A DNA stretch of 64,000 nt, from NCBI GenBank assembly GCA_030844895.1, contig CM061228.1, positions 32,302,626 through 32,366,625 on the forward strand. The letters run 5' to 3'. This DNA is from Ambrosia x helenae. Its lineage: Eukaryota > Streptophyta > Magnoliopsida > Asterales > Asteraceae. The notes beneath the pieces were generated by a model that saw only the letters and a list, made by a program, of their open reading frames with translations, searched no databases and had not been told where the DNA came from. Of this stretch, positions 22,387 through 32,187 are shown in pieces (position 1 is the first letter of the stretch; each line of letters starts with the position of its first letter). Both the position numbers and the translations under genes were made by a program.

Positions 22387-23433
22387 ATGGAGAAGGACGA
22401 AGAGGTCGGGTCATATTTCTGTTCTCAACCAGTTGCTAAGAAATCAAAGTGGACGGATGATCTTAGGAGGCGTATGAAGAGGCCGTCGTCATCCACGAAG
22501 GCTGGGTCGTCTACGGAGATTCCGACTGAAAAGCCACCGGAAAAGGAGCCCGAAAAAGATAGTGCTATAGTTTCCAACAAAGATTCAAAGAACTGGTCCC
22601 CAGATGTTTTAGAGTTTTACCTCAACGGGGACTCTCCATACTGCTACAGTCGTTTCATTACAAAAAAACTCGACAGATCTTTTTAGGGTGCCCTACTAGG
22701 GAATGAATCTGGCGGTCATCTGTCCTCTACGGTACACTTAACATGACATATTAATTTTTATAAGTTTTCACATTCTTACATAGTTAATTTACAGTGTTTT
22801 TTCTTCTTTTGCAGCATGTTGAAGCTTGGACTGTAAGATTAATGCGTGTACGGCAGGCGATGCTCTTAAAAAACCCCAACAAAGAATTACGATGGTCGGT
22901 GTTACCTCCTGATTTTTATGATTACATGCAGGATGATAAAATCCACTACCCCCCTTTATTATGCCGGACAAAAGGACCCGTATCCTCCATTCTGGGAGGT
23001 TGACTGCATCTACCTTCCTTTGTGGATTCGCCTAACAGACTGGCTACTTGTCCGTATTGATATGCAGAGCATGGTGATTACTCAATACTGGACCGATAAA
23101 AGATGGAGAAATGGAAAACATCGAGATGTTAGGAACTATATGGAGCTGTTACAGATATTTTTCAAATGGTTTCTAGAACGTATTCACTTTAGGAGGCACA
23201 CGAGGTACATAACGGAATGTGAGATGTCCCTTGGTTTGGTTGAGACGGATGTCCCCCAAGATGAGGGTAACATCGCTAACGTTGGGGTTCTTGTTTGTAT
23301 GATGATGGATAAACTAGTTAAAAACAAACCGTTGAAGATACACCATGAAAACACCGTAGAAGAGGCTTGTGTGAACTACCGACGCCACATGGCTGATGAG
23401 CTGTATAAGTGCCGTTGTGATAAGTTCTGGTGA
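22387..23433 (+). pseudogene. ULP1-like (C48 peptidase-related) gene A
   Basis: Start at the ATG 22387. Exon 1 encodes a charged N-terminus and a WSPDVLEFYLNGDSPYC motif shared with gene B. A TAG at 22684-22686 stands where gene B has Trp. Intron 22732-22814 (GTACAC...TTTGCAG). The second exon starts HVEAWTVRLMR, and a frameshift in the C-run near 22953-22960 separates it from the core frame (22918-23433). The core keeps the ULP fold pattern (VDCIYLPLW...DWLLVRIDM...NVGVLVCMMMDKLV), but the usual catalytic His-Trp is Asp-Trp, and the Cys of the DCG box is replaced (NVG). So any product would be a pseudo-protease. ULP1 enzymes normally cleave SUMO; no such activity is expected here. Confidence 0.7.
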
Positions 23434-23628
23434 GTTGTGTCAGCTGTTTTGTAATATTTCCTTTTTCATGTAATAAACTTTTTCATGTAATAAAGGCGTC
23501 ATCGTTTATTTATTTCATGATACTTTGAACTAGCATCACGAGAGTAATACGACAAGTTGATAAGAAATAACAAGAAACAGTACTACAAACATTAACTTAC
23601 AACAACCAACACACGACAATGAACATCA
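23434..23628. other. Short spacer between convergent MULE genes
   Basis: Tail-to-tail junction of ULP gene A and the transposase; no motif seen. Confidence 0.4.
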
Positions 23629-24768
23629 CTAGCCACGGGAGGTACAACTTTTTTTGTTGTGCCCTGTTTGCTTACAAATACTGCATCTGCGGGGAGCACG
23701 AGGTTCGTCCTCATGCCTTTCATCCATCTCGTTATGGATCCTCTTCTGTTTCAACCTCCCACGTTTAATGGTAAAATGTGACGGGTTACCACGGAGTCTC
23801 CAGTTGGCCTGTGCCCACAAAGCTGTATGACCTAGGGTATAAAAGTGGGCGCTGTACTGAAGATGATATACAGAAGTATGATATCGTGGATCAACAATTT
23901 GATGAAGGTCTTTACGTTTCATGTGGCAAACCGCAATAGCATGCGAACAAGGCTGACGTTCGATTTGCCACTTTGCACAGGAGCAAGTTCTGTTACGGTA
24001 TTCAACCGTGTAATCGTTCCCCCCGTCTTCCATTGCCCGAACGCGAGACCTGACGTGGTACCGTCCCTGTGAACCATTATACAAACGTACAGTATGTTCT
24101 CGTGATTTAGCATCACGTTTGCATATCACAGTCCAGATGCGGGGGGGCAACATTGTTTGGCAACGCTTTCCAATTCTGTAGTGAATGTTAAACTGATCAA
24201 CATCCCTTTCCAACGTGTGGTGTATGGCTGCCATAATAGGCATCATCCTTGCCTTTGACAACACATGGTTGAAGCACTCAGACATGTTGGTTGTGAGGTG
24301 ACCCCATCGACGATTTTCTTTATCGTGCACCAACGTCCACTTAGAGAGATCAATGTCTCTCAAGTATCTCCATGCCTTTTTGTTAATGCTCTTCATTTGT
24401 CTGATGGCATACAGATACTTGTAACGCTGTGATGTGCTACCGATAGTCCAACAAAGCTTTTTCAGAGTTGCACTTTTGAATTTTGCGCCAAGATTGCTTC
24501 GTACATGACGAAGACAATACCGATGGTAAGCGTTCGGCTCCCTCAATCCTGGCAATTCCTCCATCGCCCTAATTATTCCGACATGTCTGTCCGAGATAAC
24601 ACAAAGGGGGTTGCTGGCGTTGTGTCTTGAAATATGCAGCCTAAACTGCTCCAGGAACCAACCCCAGCTCTCAATTGTCTCCTCATCTACAATTGCATAC
24701 GCCACTTTCGGGACCCGCCAGCGTGAGTGCCACTTTTTAGAGTTAAAAAGGTAAAACCGCAACTTCAA
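23629..24768 (-). pseudogene. MULE transposase, N-terminally truncated
   Basis: 379 residues on the minus strand. Motifs of the MULE transposase domain: AYAIVDEETIESWGWFLEQF, VISDRHVGIIRA (second catalytic Asp), a HRYCLRHVRSN box, and NMSECFNHVLSKAR. A SWIM zinc finger (CSCAKW...PCSHAIAVC) and a C-terminal CCHC knuckle (CSICKQTGHNKKSC) follow. The protein starts just after the place where the first catalytic Asp (DGT box) normally stands, so about the N-terminal half, including the DNA-binding region, is gone. The break at about 24735-24768 abuts the promoter of ULP gene B. Alone it could not transpose the element. Confidence 0.9.
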
Positions 24769-24820
24769 TTTTCGAATTTAAATTCAAAAGGTAAAACCGC
24801 AACTTCAATATGCGGGTTTA
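24749..24820 (+). repeat. Two direct CCGCAA motif copies upstream of ULP gene B
   Basis: GGTAAAACCGCAACTTCAAT occurs at 24750 and again at 24790, the second followed by ATGCGGGTTT. They lie between the divergent 5' ends of the truncated transposase and ULP gene B, and echo the motif of the MULE ends. Confidence 0.75.
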
Positions 24821-24885
24821 AAAGGTCTATAAAAGTACATGTATTTCCATCCTTTTACTACCACCAAATATCACCCCAACTCATT

Positions 24886-25979
24886 ATGGCAAACAACAGT
24901 CATACACAAATCCTAATGGATCTCGACGAATCAAACCCCGAATTTGAGGACATAGTCCCTGACACACCACCGCATAAGATTCCAAACCAACCCCGATGGT
25001 ATCGTCCAATCAGAGAGTTGAAGAAATGGTCTCCCAATGTCATAGAATTCTACCAGAATGGTGACGCCCCTGTCTGTTGTAGCGTTTTTCTTGGCCGGAT
25101 TCCGCTCGGAAAGGATTTTTGGGGAACCCTATTGGGATATGACGGTGAGGCTCACCTTTGGCCACTTGTAAGCATTCTTTTTTAAGGTTTTTAAATATTA
25201 ATATATATTCCCCTCTATTTTTATTTATGTGTATACATTTTTTTTATTAAAAATTGCAGCACGTGGGAGGCTGGGTTACGTTGTTCATGAGGTACAGATG
25301 GGTATTGATCAATAAATCTAAGAAACCTGAACAATTGTATCCGTGGACAATACTACCCCACAATTCCTCGACTTATTGTCTGAAACTCCCAACTATCGTG
25401 CGTTGCCATTTTCCATCGGAATTAAAGACAACTACCCTCCCTTATGGGATATTGATATGGTACTATTCTTTAGTGTAACTTACCATATATATTTATTATT
25501 TTGGGAAATAATATACGCTAATCTACCTTATGCAGTTGTATATCCCATTATGTGCTGAACAAAGACAGTGGTTTCTTGTTCAAGTTGATATGCGGACACT
25601 TCGTACGACGCTGTACTTTGCTATCTCTTGCGCTTTGTCTACTTTCGGTGAACCGACGCCAATCCAAGTGTTGATTTACCCAACATTTGTGAAGTTCGAG
25701 ACTTTGTTCAAGCAATTCCTGGATGAAATTTCATACTGGGAAAATTCCGGAAGAAATTATGTGGAAAAAATAATAGTGTCCGATACAAAAGTCTGGCCTC
25801 CTGAAGATCACGGCTCAGTTGGTGGTAATTCTGGAGTCCTTATATGTATGTTAATGAAGAATCTAATTAATGAGGAATATATCAACTTTGAAGGAGATCT
25901 TGCGCATTCTTGTTCATCATACCGTCGGTACATCGCTGATGAATTTTACCGTGGACGTTGGACACCAAATAATATGTAA
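24886..25979 (+). pseudogene. ULP1-like (C48 peptidase-related) gene B
   Basis: Start chosen at ATG 24886, preceded by a TATA-like CTATAAAAG at 24826. Exon 1 (MANNSHTQ...) runs to 25167; intron 25168-25259 (GTAAGC...ATTGCAG); exon 2 begins HVGGWVTLFMRYR and has one frameshift in a C-run near 25355-25360; intron 25460-25535; exon 3 encodes LYIPLC...RQWFLVQVDM...GNSGVLICMLMKNL and ends RGRWTPNNM. The His of the HW box is Gln, and the DCG Cys is Ser, so the catalytic triad is lost as in gene A, but by different residues. The second intron is absent from gene A. With one frameshift it is the better preserved copy; if that shift is a sequencing error the gene would be intact. Confidence 0.7.
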
Positions 25980-26164
25980 CAAATATTGTTGTTAACGTTT
26001 GTGAGCATGTGTGTTTCTTATTATAAATCTCATGTGTGTTGTGTGTCATTTATCTACCAAAGATGTGTGTTTCATGTATGTTATGTTGCATGAAAACTAA
26101 CATTAACCATTAAAACATAAACGCTAAAACATGAAAATTTAACATCCATAAACGAATTTAAAAA
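25980..26164. other. Spacer between ULP gene B and PMD gene
   Basis: Tail-to-tail 3' regions; GTGTGTTTC words repeat at 26010 and 26064. Nothing coding. Confidence 0.4.
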
Positions 26165-28562
26165 CTCTGCATCATTATTACAATAACCAGGACCACCACA
26201 ACTAGGCTGATTACAGTATCTAGAACCGGTACCACATCGAGTACGCTGGCGATTTCTGGGTGGATTGCGACGTTCATCAAATTGAAAGGGTACAGGCGTC
26301 CAAGAATTATTAAAACCCGTTGGTTGTTCACTTTGATTTTGTGCCCAGTAAGTGAACGAGGATTGTTGGGTGTTAAACGGGTTATCTGGTGTCCAAAATG
26401 TAGACGCCTGGGTGTTACTTAGGGGTAGGGGGTATTATACATACTAGACTGTTGAGGAGTAGGTATGAACCCCCTAGAGTCTTGTGGATTGAACCCCCCT
26501 AACTGTTGTGGATCAAACCCCCCTAACTGTTGTGGATGAACGGGGTTTTGTGAGGAACTAGCCCCTTCAAAATTACCTCTCCAACTATCATCATAATTCA
26601 GCAAACTTGTGAAATCAAAATTCGACCAGTCCATAGACTGGTCATCATTCCTGGGAGGGTCTTGAGTTGCTGAAGAAGGCCCTGCCTGGTCCACCTGACC
26701 ACGTCTACGGTTTATACGCCCTGACACCCTATTAGGTCGGCTTCTGTCAGCCTGGAAACCGACCGGGTGATCTTGTAGACGCGAAGGATGATTCAAACGA
26801 TCTCCTTCGCGAATTGAAGTCAACACTGCGGTGGCAGTGTTTTGTATCGCTACGAATTGTTCAGGAGCGTTTGGCATAAACCGAGTCGCTTGACTATACA
26901 TCTCTGCATAGCCTTCCATCTGCATTAATATTAAAATAAAGAACATTAAAATAATATTTTTGCATTATATACTATTGTGTAAATTTATTAAAGTGATATA
27001 CAAACCATTAGTTGGTTGATTGACCCATCATCTCGGAACCCGGTTTATGGTACCGGGTCATTCGCGGGTTGGTCACAAATCCAACCGTGTGTTCCAGATA
27101 CCAACTCATGTAATCTGGAAACACAGAAGGAAACCCTGCCAACATCGGTTGCCCCACCACTCTATTAAATCTGCGATTATCCCAGGAGGATACATAGGTT
27201 TCATGTCTGTTTCTCCAGTCTGTATCCGTATGCCCGGAACGCTTCAATTTACGCAGGGAAAGGTGCTCTTCATGGCTAAGGGGGGGATTTTGAGGTTTCC
27301 ATTGGCAGAACCCGTACTGTCTAAGGACCCGAGATGGTGAGTGGTATTCCACCACTTGATTCCACAAGATATAACACTCACAACACCAGGAATCCTGCCC
27401 TTCTAGACAATAATCCGCCAAGGAACCCATTTCTTCTTCATATGGACGCCAGACAAACTGGTGCAAAAAATAATTAATTATTAACGCATTGTACGGAATT
27501 CAACAGTAATTTAGTGTAACTTAACTCATACCGAATCCTCGTGAAGATTGGATAGTTGAGAACGGATTGCGCGTAACGAGTGTCTGGTCGTCTCCTTAAA
27601 CCGGTGTGGTACACGCCACCTTTTAAAAAAAATTATCAAACGCAATAGTTAGCAAAAATAACATGTTTTAATATAATCAATAATATGCAGGCATAAAATA
27701 CTACTTACTTGGCACCAAATGGGAGTCTACCGGTGCCTTCTTCTTGTTCTTCCGGAACAATTCTGGGAGCTAATACCCGGATTCTGGTATACGCCCACAA
27801 CTATAACAAATACACACACCCACACATTGCTTCGCCGTCCATTACTGCTTCTTTGCACAGGTTGCGATACAACCATGCCAACACAGCACTACCCCAACTA
27901 AAGGTCCGACATTCATTGAGGTCCTCTAGGTATGGTAAAAAGGACAGCTTCACCGTCCCGTTGCTTGAGTCATTAAACAAAGAACATGACAACAAGAGTA
28001 ATATCACACAACGGGCGCATTGTATGATCTCGACGTCAGTCGGGTCATCGGGCAACGGACCCGAAATTCTTTCTGTAACATCCCGTACAAGCATCTTGTT
28101 TCCAGTGAATTTGTTGGTTGTTATACCCAACAAATTGTAGACAAGTAGTGCCCGTTCCTCATTATTCGTCACGTCAAGTACTTCTCCTATCACGGGGGGA
28201 CCATTAATAGGAAGACCCATTATGCATGCAACGTCCTCTAACGTTACTGTCACCTCACCGAATCGTAGGTGAAACGTGTTGGTCTCGGGACGCCATCTTT
28301 CAACGAGGGCAGTTATCAACCCTCGGTCAATCTTCCGGTAACCACACTCAATAACTCCAAGAAAACCTGCAGGGCGCAGCATATCTTTAATACGACCATC
28401 CAATGGATAGTTGTTAATTGTCGACCAAAAGGATTGGTCGCCGCGTCTAACATCAACATCTACATCGGCTACCGCATTTTCTTCAAACAACATCGCCGAA
28501 CGATGTCGTGATTGATCCCATAGAAGTTCATTGTTGCGAGGACCAGGGTTTACAAATGCCAT
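26165..28562 (-). pseudogene. Plant mobile domain (PMD, aminotransferase-like) gene
   Basis: Minus-strand gene starting at ATG 28562 (MAFVNPGPRNNELLW). Exon 1 carries the PMD hallmark: LRPAGFLGVIECGYRKIDRG, LVERWRPETNTFHL, GEVTVTLEDVACIMGLPINGPPV. An in-frame TAG at 27801-27803 replaces what is usually Gln in the L-x-x-WAY motif (WAY follows directly). Donor GTAAGT at 27708; exon 2 is 27619-27532; exon 3 starts at 27457 (FVWRPYEEE); exon 4 starts at 26919 (MEGYAEMYSQ) and has a Pro/Gln/Asn-rich tail with repeated QQLGGF units, a frameshift near 26425 and an Arg/Cys/Gly-rich end near 26165. PMD proteins occur in transposons and in host silencing factors (MAIL1/MAIN group). Function here is unknown. 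Confidence 0.75.
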
Positions 28563-29013
28563 AGTGCAAATTATAAGAGTGCAAGATATGTGTATACAGA
28601 TTGAGAGTGAAAGATAGATTAATCTGAAAGATATGTGGTCTTTTGCTTGGATTTTGAGAGTGCAAATTACTCGTTCACATGCATAAAATTTATAAGACTA
28701 CAGCATGGTTGCATGTACTTGCATGCATGCATTTATGTCTTTTATCTAACACTTGTCTAGTCTAGTCTTACTGAAGAAAAGCATGCCCCCCTTTGTGTGG
28801 TTGGGGTGTAATGCATGTGAACCAACCTGCTTCTTTCTTACACACACGACATAAAGAGACAAAAGATAAGTTACAATACTAGCCCATCATCTATCAGTTA
28901 AAAAAAACCGAAGAAGCAACACCATCTTGCGGTTTTAGTTATTTTCAATTTACAAGACTGGCCCTTCAACTATTTGATCATATGCAAACTTTCAAGACCA
29001 TTGTCAGCCTTTT
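28563..29013. other. MULE right spacer
   Basis: Upstream region of the PMD gene; no gene. A half-site CAACACCATCTTGCGG lies at about 28918-28933. Confidence 0.5.
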
Positions 29014-29322
29014 TCTGAATCCGCAACATCATGTTGCGAAGACCACAAAGAATCCGCAAGATGGTATCACACATCACCCCTAAGTTACAAAACACCCCCT
29101 TGCATTATTTTGAAGCCTACAAAAACAGCCAATAAATCCGCAAGATCATATTGCGGATTCTTCCCCATCTCTCCTACTCAGCAAAAGCCTCTATCCTCTC
29201 CCCTCCACATCATCAAATCCGCAAGATGGTGTTGCTTCTTCACCATTTGTGAAAATTCATGGCTGACACACTCCAAATGCACAAAAAAATGACACTGTAC
29301 CACTAGTTTGGCAAAAAAAATC
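29014..29322 (-). repeat. MULE right terminal inverted repeat
   Basis: Inverse of the left TIR with scattered substitutions. Contains CCGCAACATCATGTTGCG (29022), half-site CCGCAAGATGG (29053), palindrome CCGCAAGATCATATTGCGG (29138-29156) and CCGCAAGATGGTGTTGC (29220). Confidence 0.92.
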
Positions 29323-29434
29323 GAGTATAATAACAATGAAAATAAAGAAAATAAAAGGGTGGCATGAAAGAAACAATTGAAGAATCGCATATGTAGGTGG
29401 GCCCATCAATTTAGTCGTTCAATAAGAACAATCG

Positions 29435-30370
29435 CATGTGTTCAACTTGGATTCATATCTCTTAAAAATTCATAAAATATTAGCGACGGCTGAGGGTTTA
29501 AAGGATGGAGTTAGTTTCATAAGACGGAAATGGGCGATCGTGCCGGACAGATTACATGTTGTTAATGGAGAAAAGTTGTTGTCTTGGGAGTGGAGATCGG
29601 CTCCCAGCTCTGCAGAACAGATTTCGGAACTGTTTCAGCTGTTATCAGACGTTCATGATTACGTGTGGACAGGAGGTACGGATAAATGGATTTGGACAGC
29701 AGACAAGGAAGGGATTTTTTCGGTTAAGAAGGCAAAAACGCTGCTGTGTTCGAGCTCTAATCAGCAGACTGTTCGGCATTTGTCTTGGAAAGGGTGGGCT
29801 CCATTTAAATGTAAAATTATGGCGTGGCGGGCTTCTATAGATCGATTGCCTACGAAGACTGATTTAATCAAATGAGGTGTTCCAATGCCGAACGATCTGT
29901 GTGAGTTTTGTAACTCGGCTGCAGAAACTTCAACACATCTGTTCACTGGTTTTATTTTCGCAGCAGAGATATGGTCCAGAGTAGAAGCTTGGTGTCGCAT
30001 TTCCCCTATCTTTGCTTTTGAAGTTTCGGATCTTCTTAAGGTAGCTGATTATCAAAGAGCTTCGAAAGACAACAAATACATCGTGCGAGGTATCATCATC
30101 ACTACTTTATGGGCTGTTTGGACTGAAAGGAACAATCGGATTTTCAACAACAAGCGTCGTAGAGCCATTGAGGTCGTGGAACACATCAAAACTACCTCGT
30201 TTTTCTGGATTCGGAATAGATCAAAAATTAAAGATGTAGATTGATTGCTTGGTGTAATTTTCCTTTGAACATCATGTAATTCGCTTGTTGTTGCCCCTGG
30301 GTCCTTGATTTGAGGTCCCTTGTGGCGTTTTTTTATTGAAGTTTAACTTTTCAAAAAAAAATTAAAAAAA
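29435..30370 (+). pseudogene. L1-type LINE 3' fragment (zf-RVT domain)
   Basis: Frames 29438-29875 and 29885-30244 encode the region behind plant LINE reverse transcriptase: WIWTADKEGIFSVKKAK, W-K-G-W-A-P-F-K-C-K-I-M-A-W-R, RLPTKTDL, then CEFCNSAAETSTHLF (reverse-transcriptase zinc-binding domain) and WAVWTERNNRIF near the end. A TGA near 29873 breaks the frame, where Arg (CGA) is usual. A non-coding tail with GTGGCGTTTTTTTATTG and an A-rich end (30353-30370) follows. Strong 5' truncation, as is common for LINEs. Target duplication not resolved. Confidence 0.85.
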
Positions 30371-30462
30371 ATAATGACACATGACATGCCACATGACACA
30401 CTTAAGGGGGGAGAATGTCTTCTTGAGTGCCATGTCATTAAAATGACCTTCTTTTATATTAT
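30371..30462 (-). mobile_element. Helitron-like 5' terminal piece
   Basis: On the minus strand: AATATAAAAGAAGGTCATTT then GACATGGCACTCAAG and CATGTGGCATG, the same pattern (TATAAAAGAA, then GACGTGGC...TGCCACGTGGCAT) as the 5' ends at 53872 and 31388. It directly abuts a 3' end at 30463, so two element ends are joined head to tail. Confidence 0.45.
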
Positions 30463-31390
30463 ACTAGCTAATTACCCCGGGAGTGTCCCGGGGTTGAAAA
30501 ATCTAATATTACTTAATAAAAAAGGATAAAGGAAGTAAACAGTCTCAACCTCTTTTAATGTTAAAGAAAGTTGTTCTAATGTTTATACTATCAAAAGGGG
30601 TTCTCATGCTGCGTTCCCAGCAGATTAAAAAATCTCAACCTCTTTTAATGCTAAGCATATCGTTATAGCACATTAACATGGGCAATTCATATATGTAATA
30701 GTAGGTTCAAAAACATATATGCTATCATAACATGATTAGTGACTTGCCTATATATGATTAAGAAATTACCTAAATACATTGTGTTTTTTTCTGCATGAAC
30801 AAAAACTCACTAAAAAAACATTTTTTTTCGTTTTTGTATAACACTATATATGGTGCTCGTTGGAAAGATAATAAAGCGATCGTTAATTTGGCGTAATTTT
30901 TTTTTTCAAAAAAATGCCATACATAAAAGTTGCTAACGTTTTAAAAATTGTGAGCGGACAATAAGAAAAAAAATAAAAATAAAAATATTAATTAACATTT
31001 TTGAAATTTTAAAATAATTAATAGTTCACTAACATTTAAAAAATGTGAGAGGAAAATACGGAAAATATATTAATTAACATATTTGAAATTTTAAGATAAT
31101 ATAGATATAGATTTTATTTAAAAATACAAAATAAATAAATTTAAAAGAAAGCTTCACATGATGACACATGACACATTCAATAGGGGGTTGAGGCCTCCAT
31201 TGAATGCCACATCATACAAACTCAATTCTTTTATTATAAGTTATAGATTATTGATATAGATACTCAAAAAAATTAAAAATCATACATGATGCCACATGGC
31301 ACATTCAAAGGGTGGAGGGTTGCCCCATTATATGTCACGTCATCAAATATCAATTCTTTTATGTATATTTATAGATAGATTATAGATTAT
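30463..31390 (-). mobile_element. Non-autonomous helitron-like element, family B
   Basis: Minus strand. 3' end at 30463: hairpin CCCCGGGACACTCCCGGGG then CTAGT. The right side has two successive 5'-type ends (about 31140-31250 and 31285-31388), each with TAAAAGAATTGA or TTTTATTA, then GACGTGAC or GTGGCAT words, and TCTATAATCTATC as outermost sequence. No coding. Confidence 0.55.
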
Positions 31391-31401
31391 AGATCATATA
31401 A

Positions 31402-32030
31402 GACTGTCCGTTATGGTGTGCGAGCGAGCAGGTGCGAATGAATTTTTGAGCCACGAGGATCGTTGGAACCACAACACCTTCATGTTAACGACCGCGCAAG
31501 CGAGCAGACGTGAGCCGGATCGCGTCTGCTCGCGAGGAGAAATCAGGTTTGTTTTAATTTTTTTTTTTATTTTTGTTGTATTTTTGATGTTTGAAGAAGA
31601 TGGAGGATGAAGATGATGAACATGGGTTTGTATGATGTGAAGAAGATGAAGGGCTGTTGTTGTTGTTGCAAATTGTTGAAGAAGAAGTGAAGTGGGTAGT
31701 GAAGAAGAAGAAGGCATCTTTCTTTATTATATTTTAATAATTAATAATATTAAAGTATATCTTTTTTCTTTAATAAAAACTTTTTCTTTTTACTATATTT
31801 TATTAGTTTATGATACATTATTTTTATAAAGTTTTAATTTTATGTAATATATTGTTTTTTATATTTTTTATTAAATGTTTAAAAAACTGGATAAAGTTGT
31901 TGCTCACCTTTAGCCACAACATGATCAAGTGAGCGACCAACAACTTTATCATCATGCCAACTAGACGCTGATATGACAGAATATGAGAGGGTAGAGTCAT
32001 GGCTCACCTCTAGCCACAATAGACTGTCTA
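31402..32030. mobile_element. MITE-like element with AGACTGTC ends
   Basis: Left end AGACTGTCCGTTATGG at 31402; right end, on the minus strand from 32030, AGACAGTCTATTGTGG. The interior has GAAGAAGATG repeats (31590-31720) and a run of GTGAGC/GCTCAC words at the right. The right half is repeated inverted at 36058-36210. Superfamily uncertain. Confidence 0.5.
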
Positions 32031-32051
32031 AACATTTATTAATATATAGCT

Positions 32052-32176
32052 GCCAATACGTGGCCAGCCCACTTGGTACTTCTTTTAAAACGGGAGGTCT
32101 GAGGTTCAAACCTGAGAAAGAGGAATAGTTTAGGGTTATTGGTGCAGGGAAGTAACATTAGCTGATAAAAAAAAGT
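32052..32176 (+). repeat. Possible SINE
   Basis: Contains a tRNA-like B-box word GGTTCAAACCTGAG (32103) about 45 nt after an A-box-like GTGGCCAGCCCACTTGG, and ends in an A-run (32166-32174). TATAGCT flanks it on both sides, but that word is also part of the next element's target duplication, so the boundary is weak. Confidence 0.35.
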
Positions 32177-32187
32177 TATAGCTATAT

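Larger units (their letters stand above)
20294..29322. mobile_element. 9.03-kb Mutator-like element (MULE) with ULP-like and PMD cargo
   Basis: Bounded by a perfect 10-bp duplication GAGTATAATA (20284-20293 and 29323-29332) and by ~300-bp inverted repeats beginning GATTTTTTTGCCAAACTAGT. TSDs of 9-11 bp and long TIRs are MULE hallmarks. Contents: spacer with small repeats; ULP1-like gene A (+); truncated transposase (-); ULP1-like gene B (+); a plant-mobile-domain gene (-). MULEs carrying ULP-like peptidase genes are known in plants (KI-MULE/Kaonashi type), and PMD genes also travel with MULEs; two ULP copies together with PMD in one bounded element is unusual. All four coding regions carry damage. 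Confidence 0.92.

Noticed and set aside
32052..32176. tRNA gene suggested by the GGTTCAAACC box
   Set aside because: No cloverleaf can be drawn: acceptor and anticodon stems are missing. At best a SINE.
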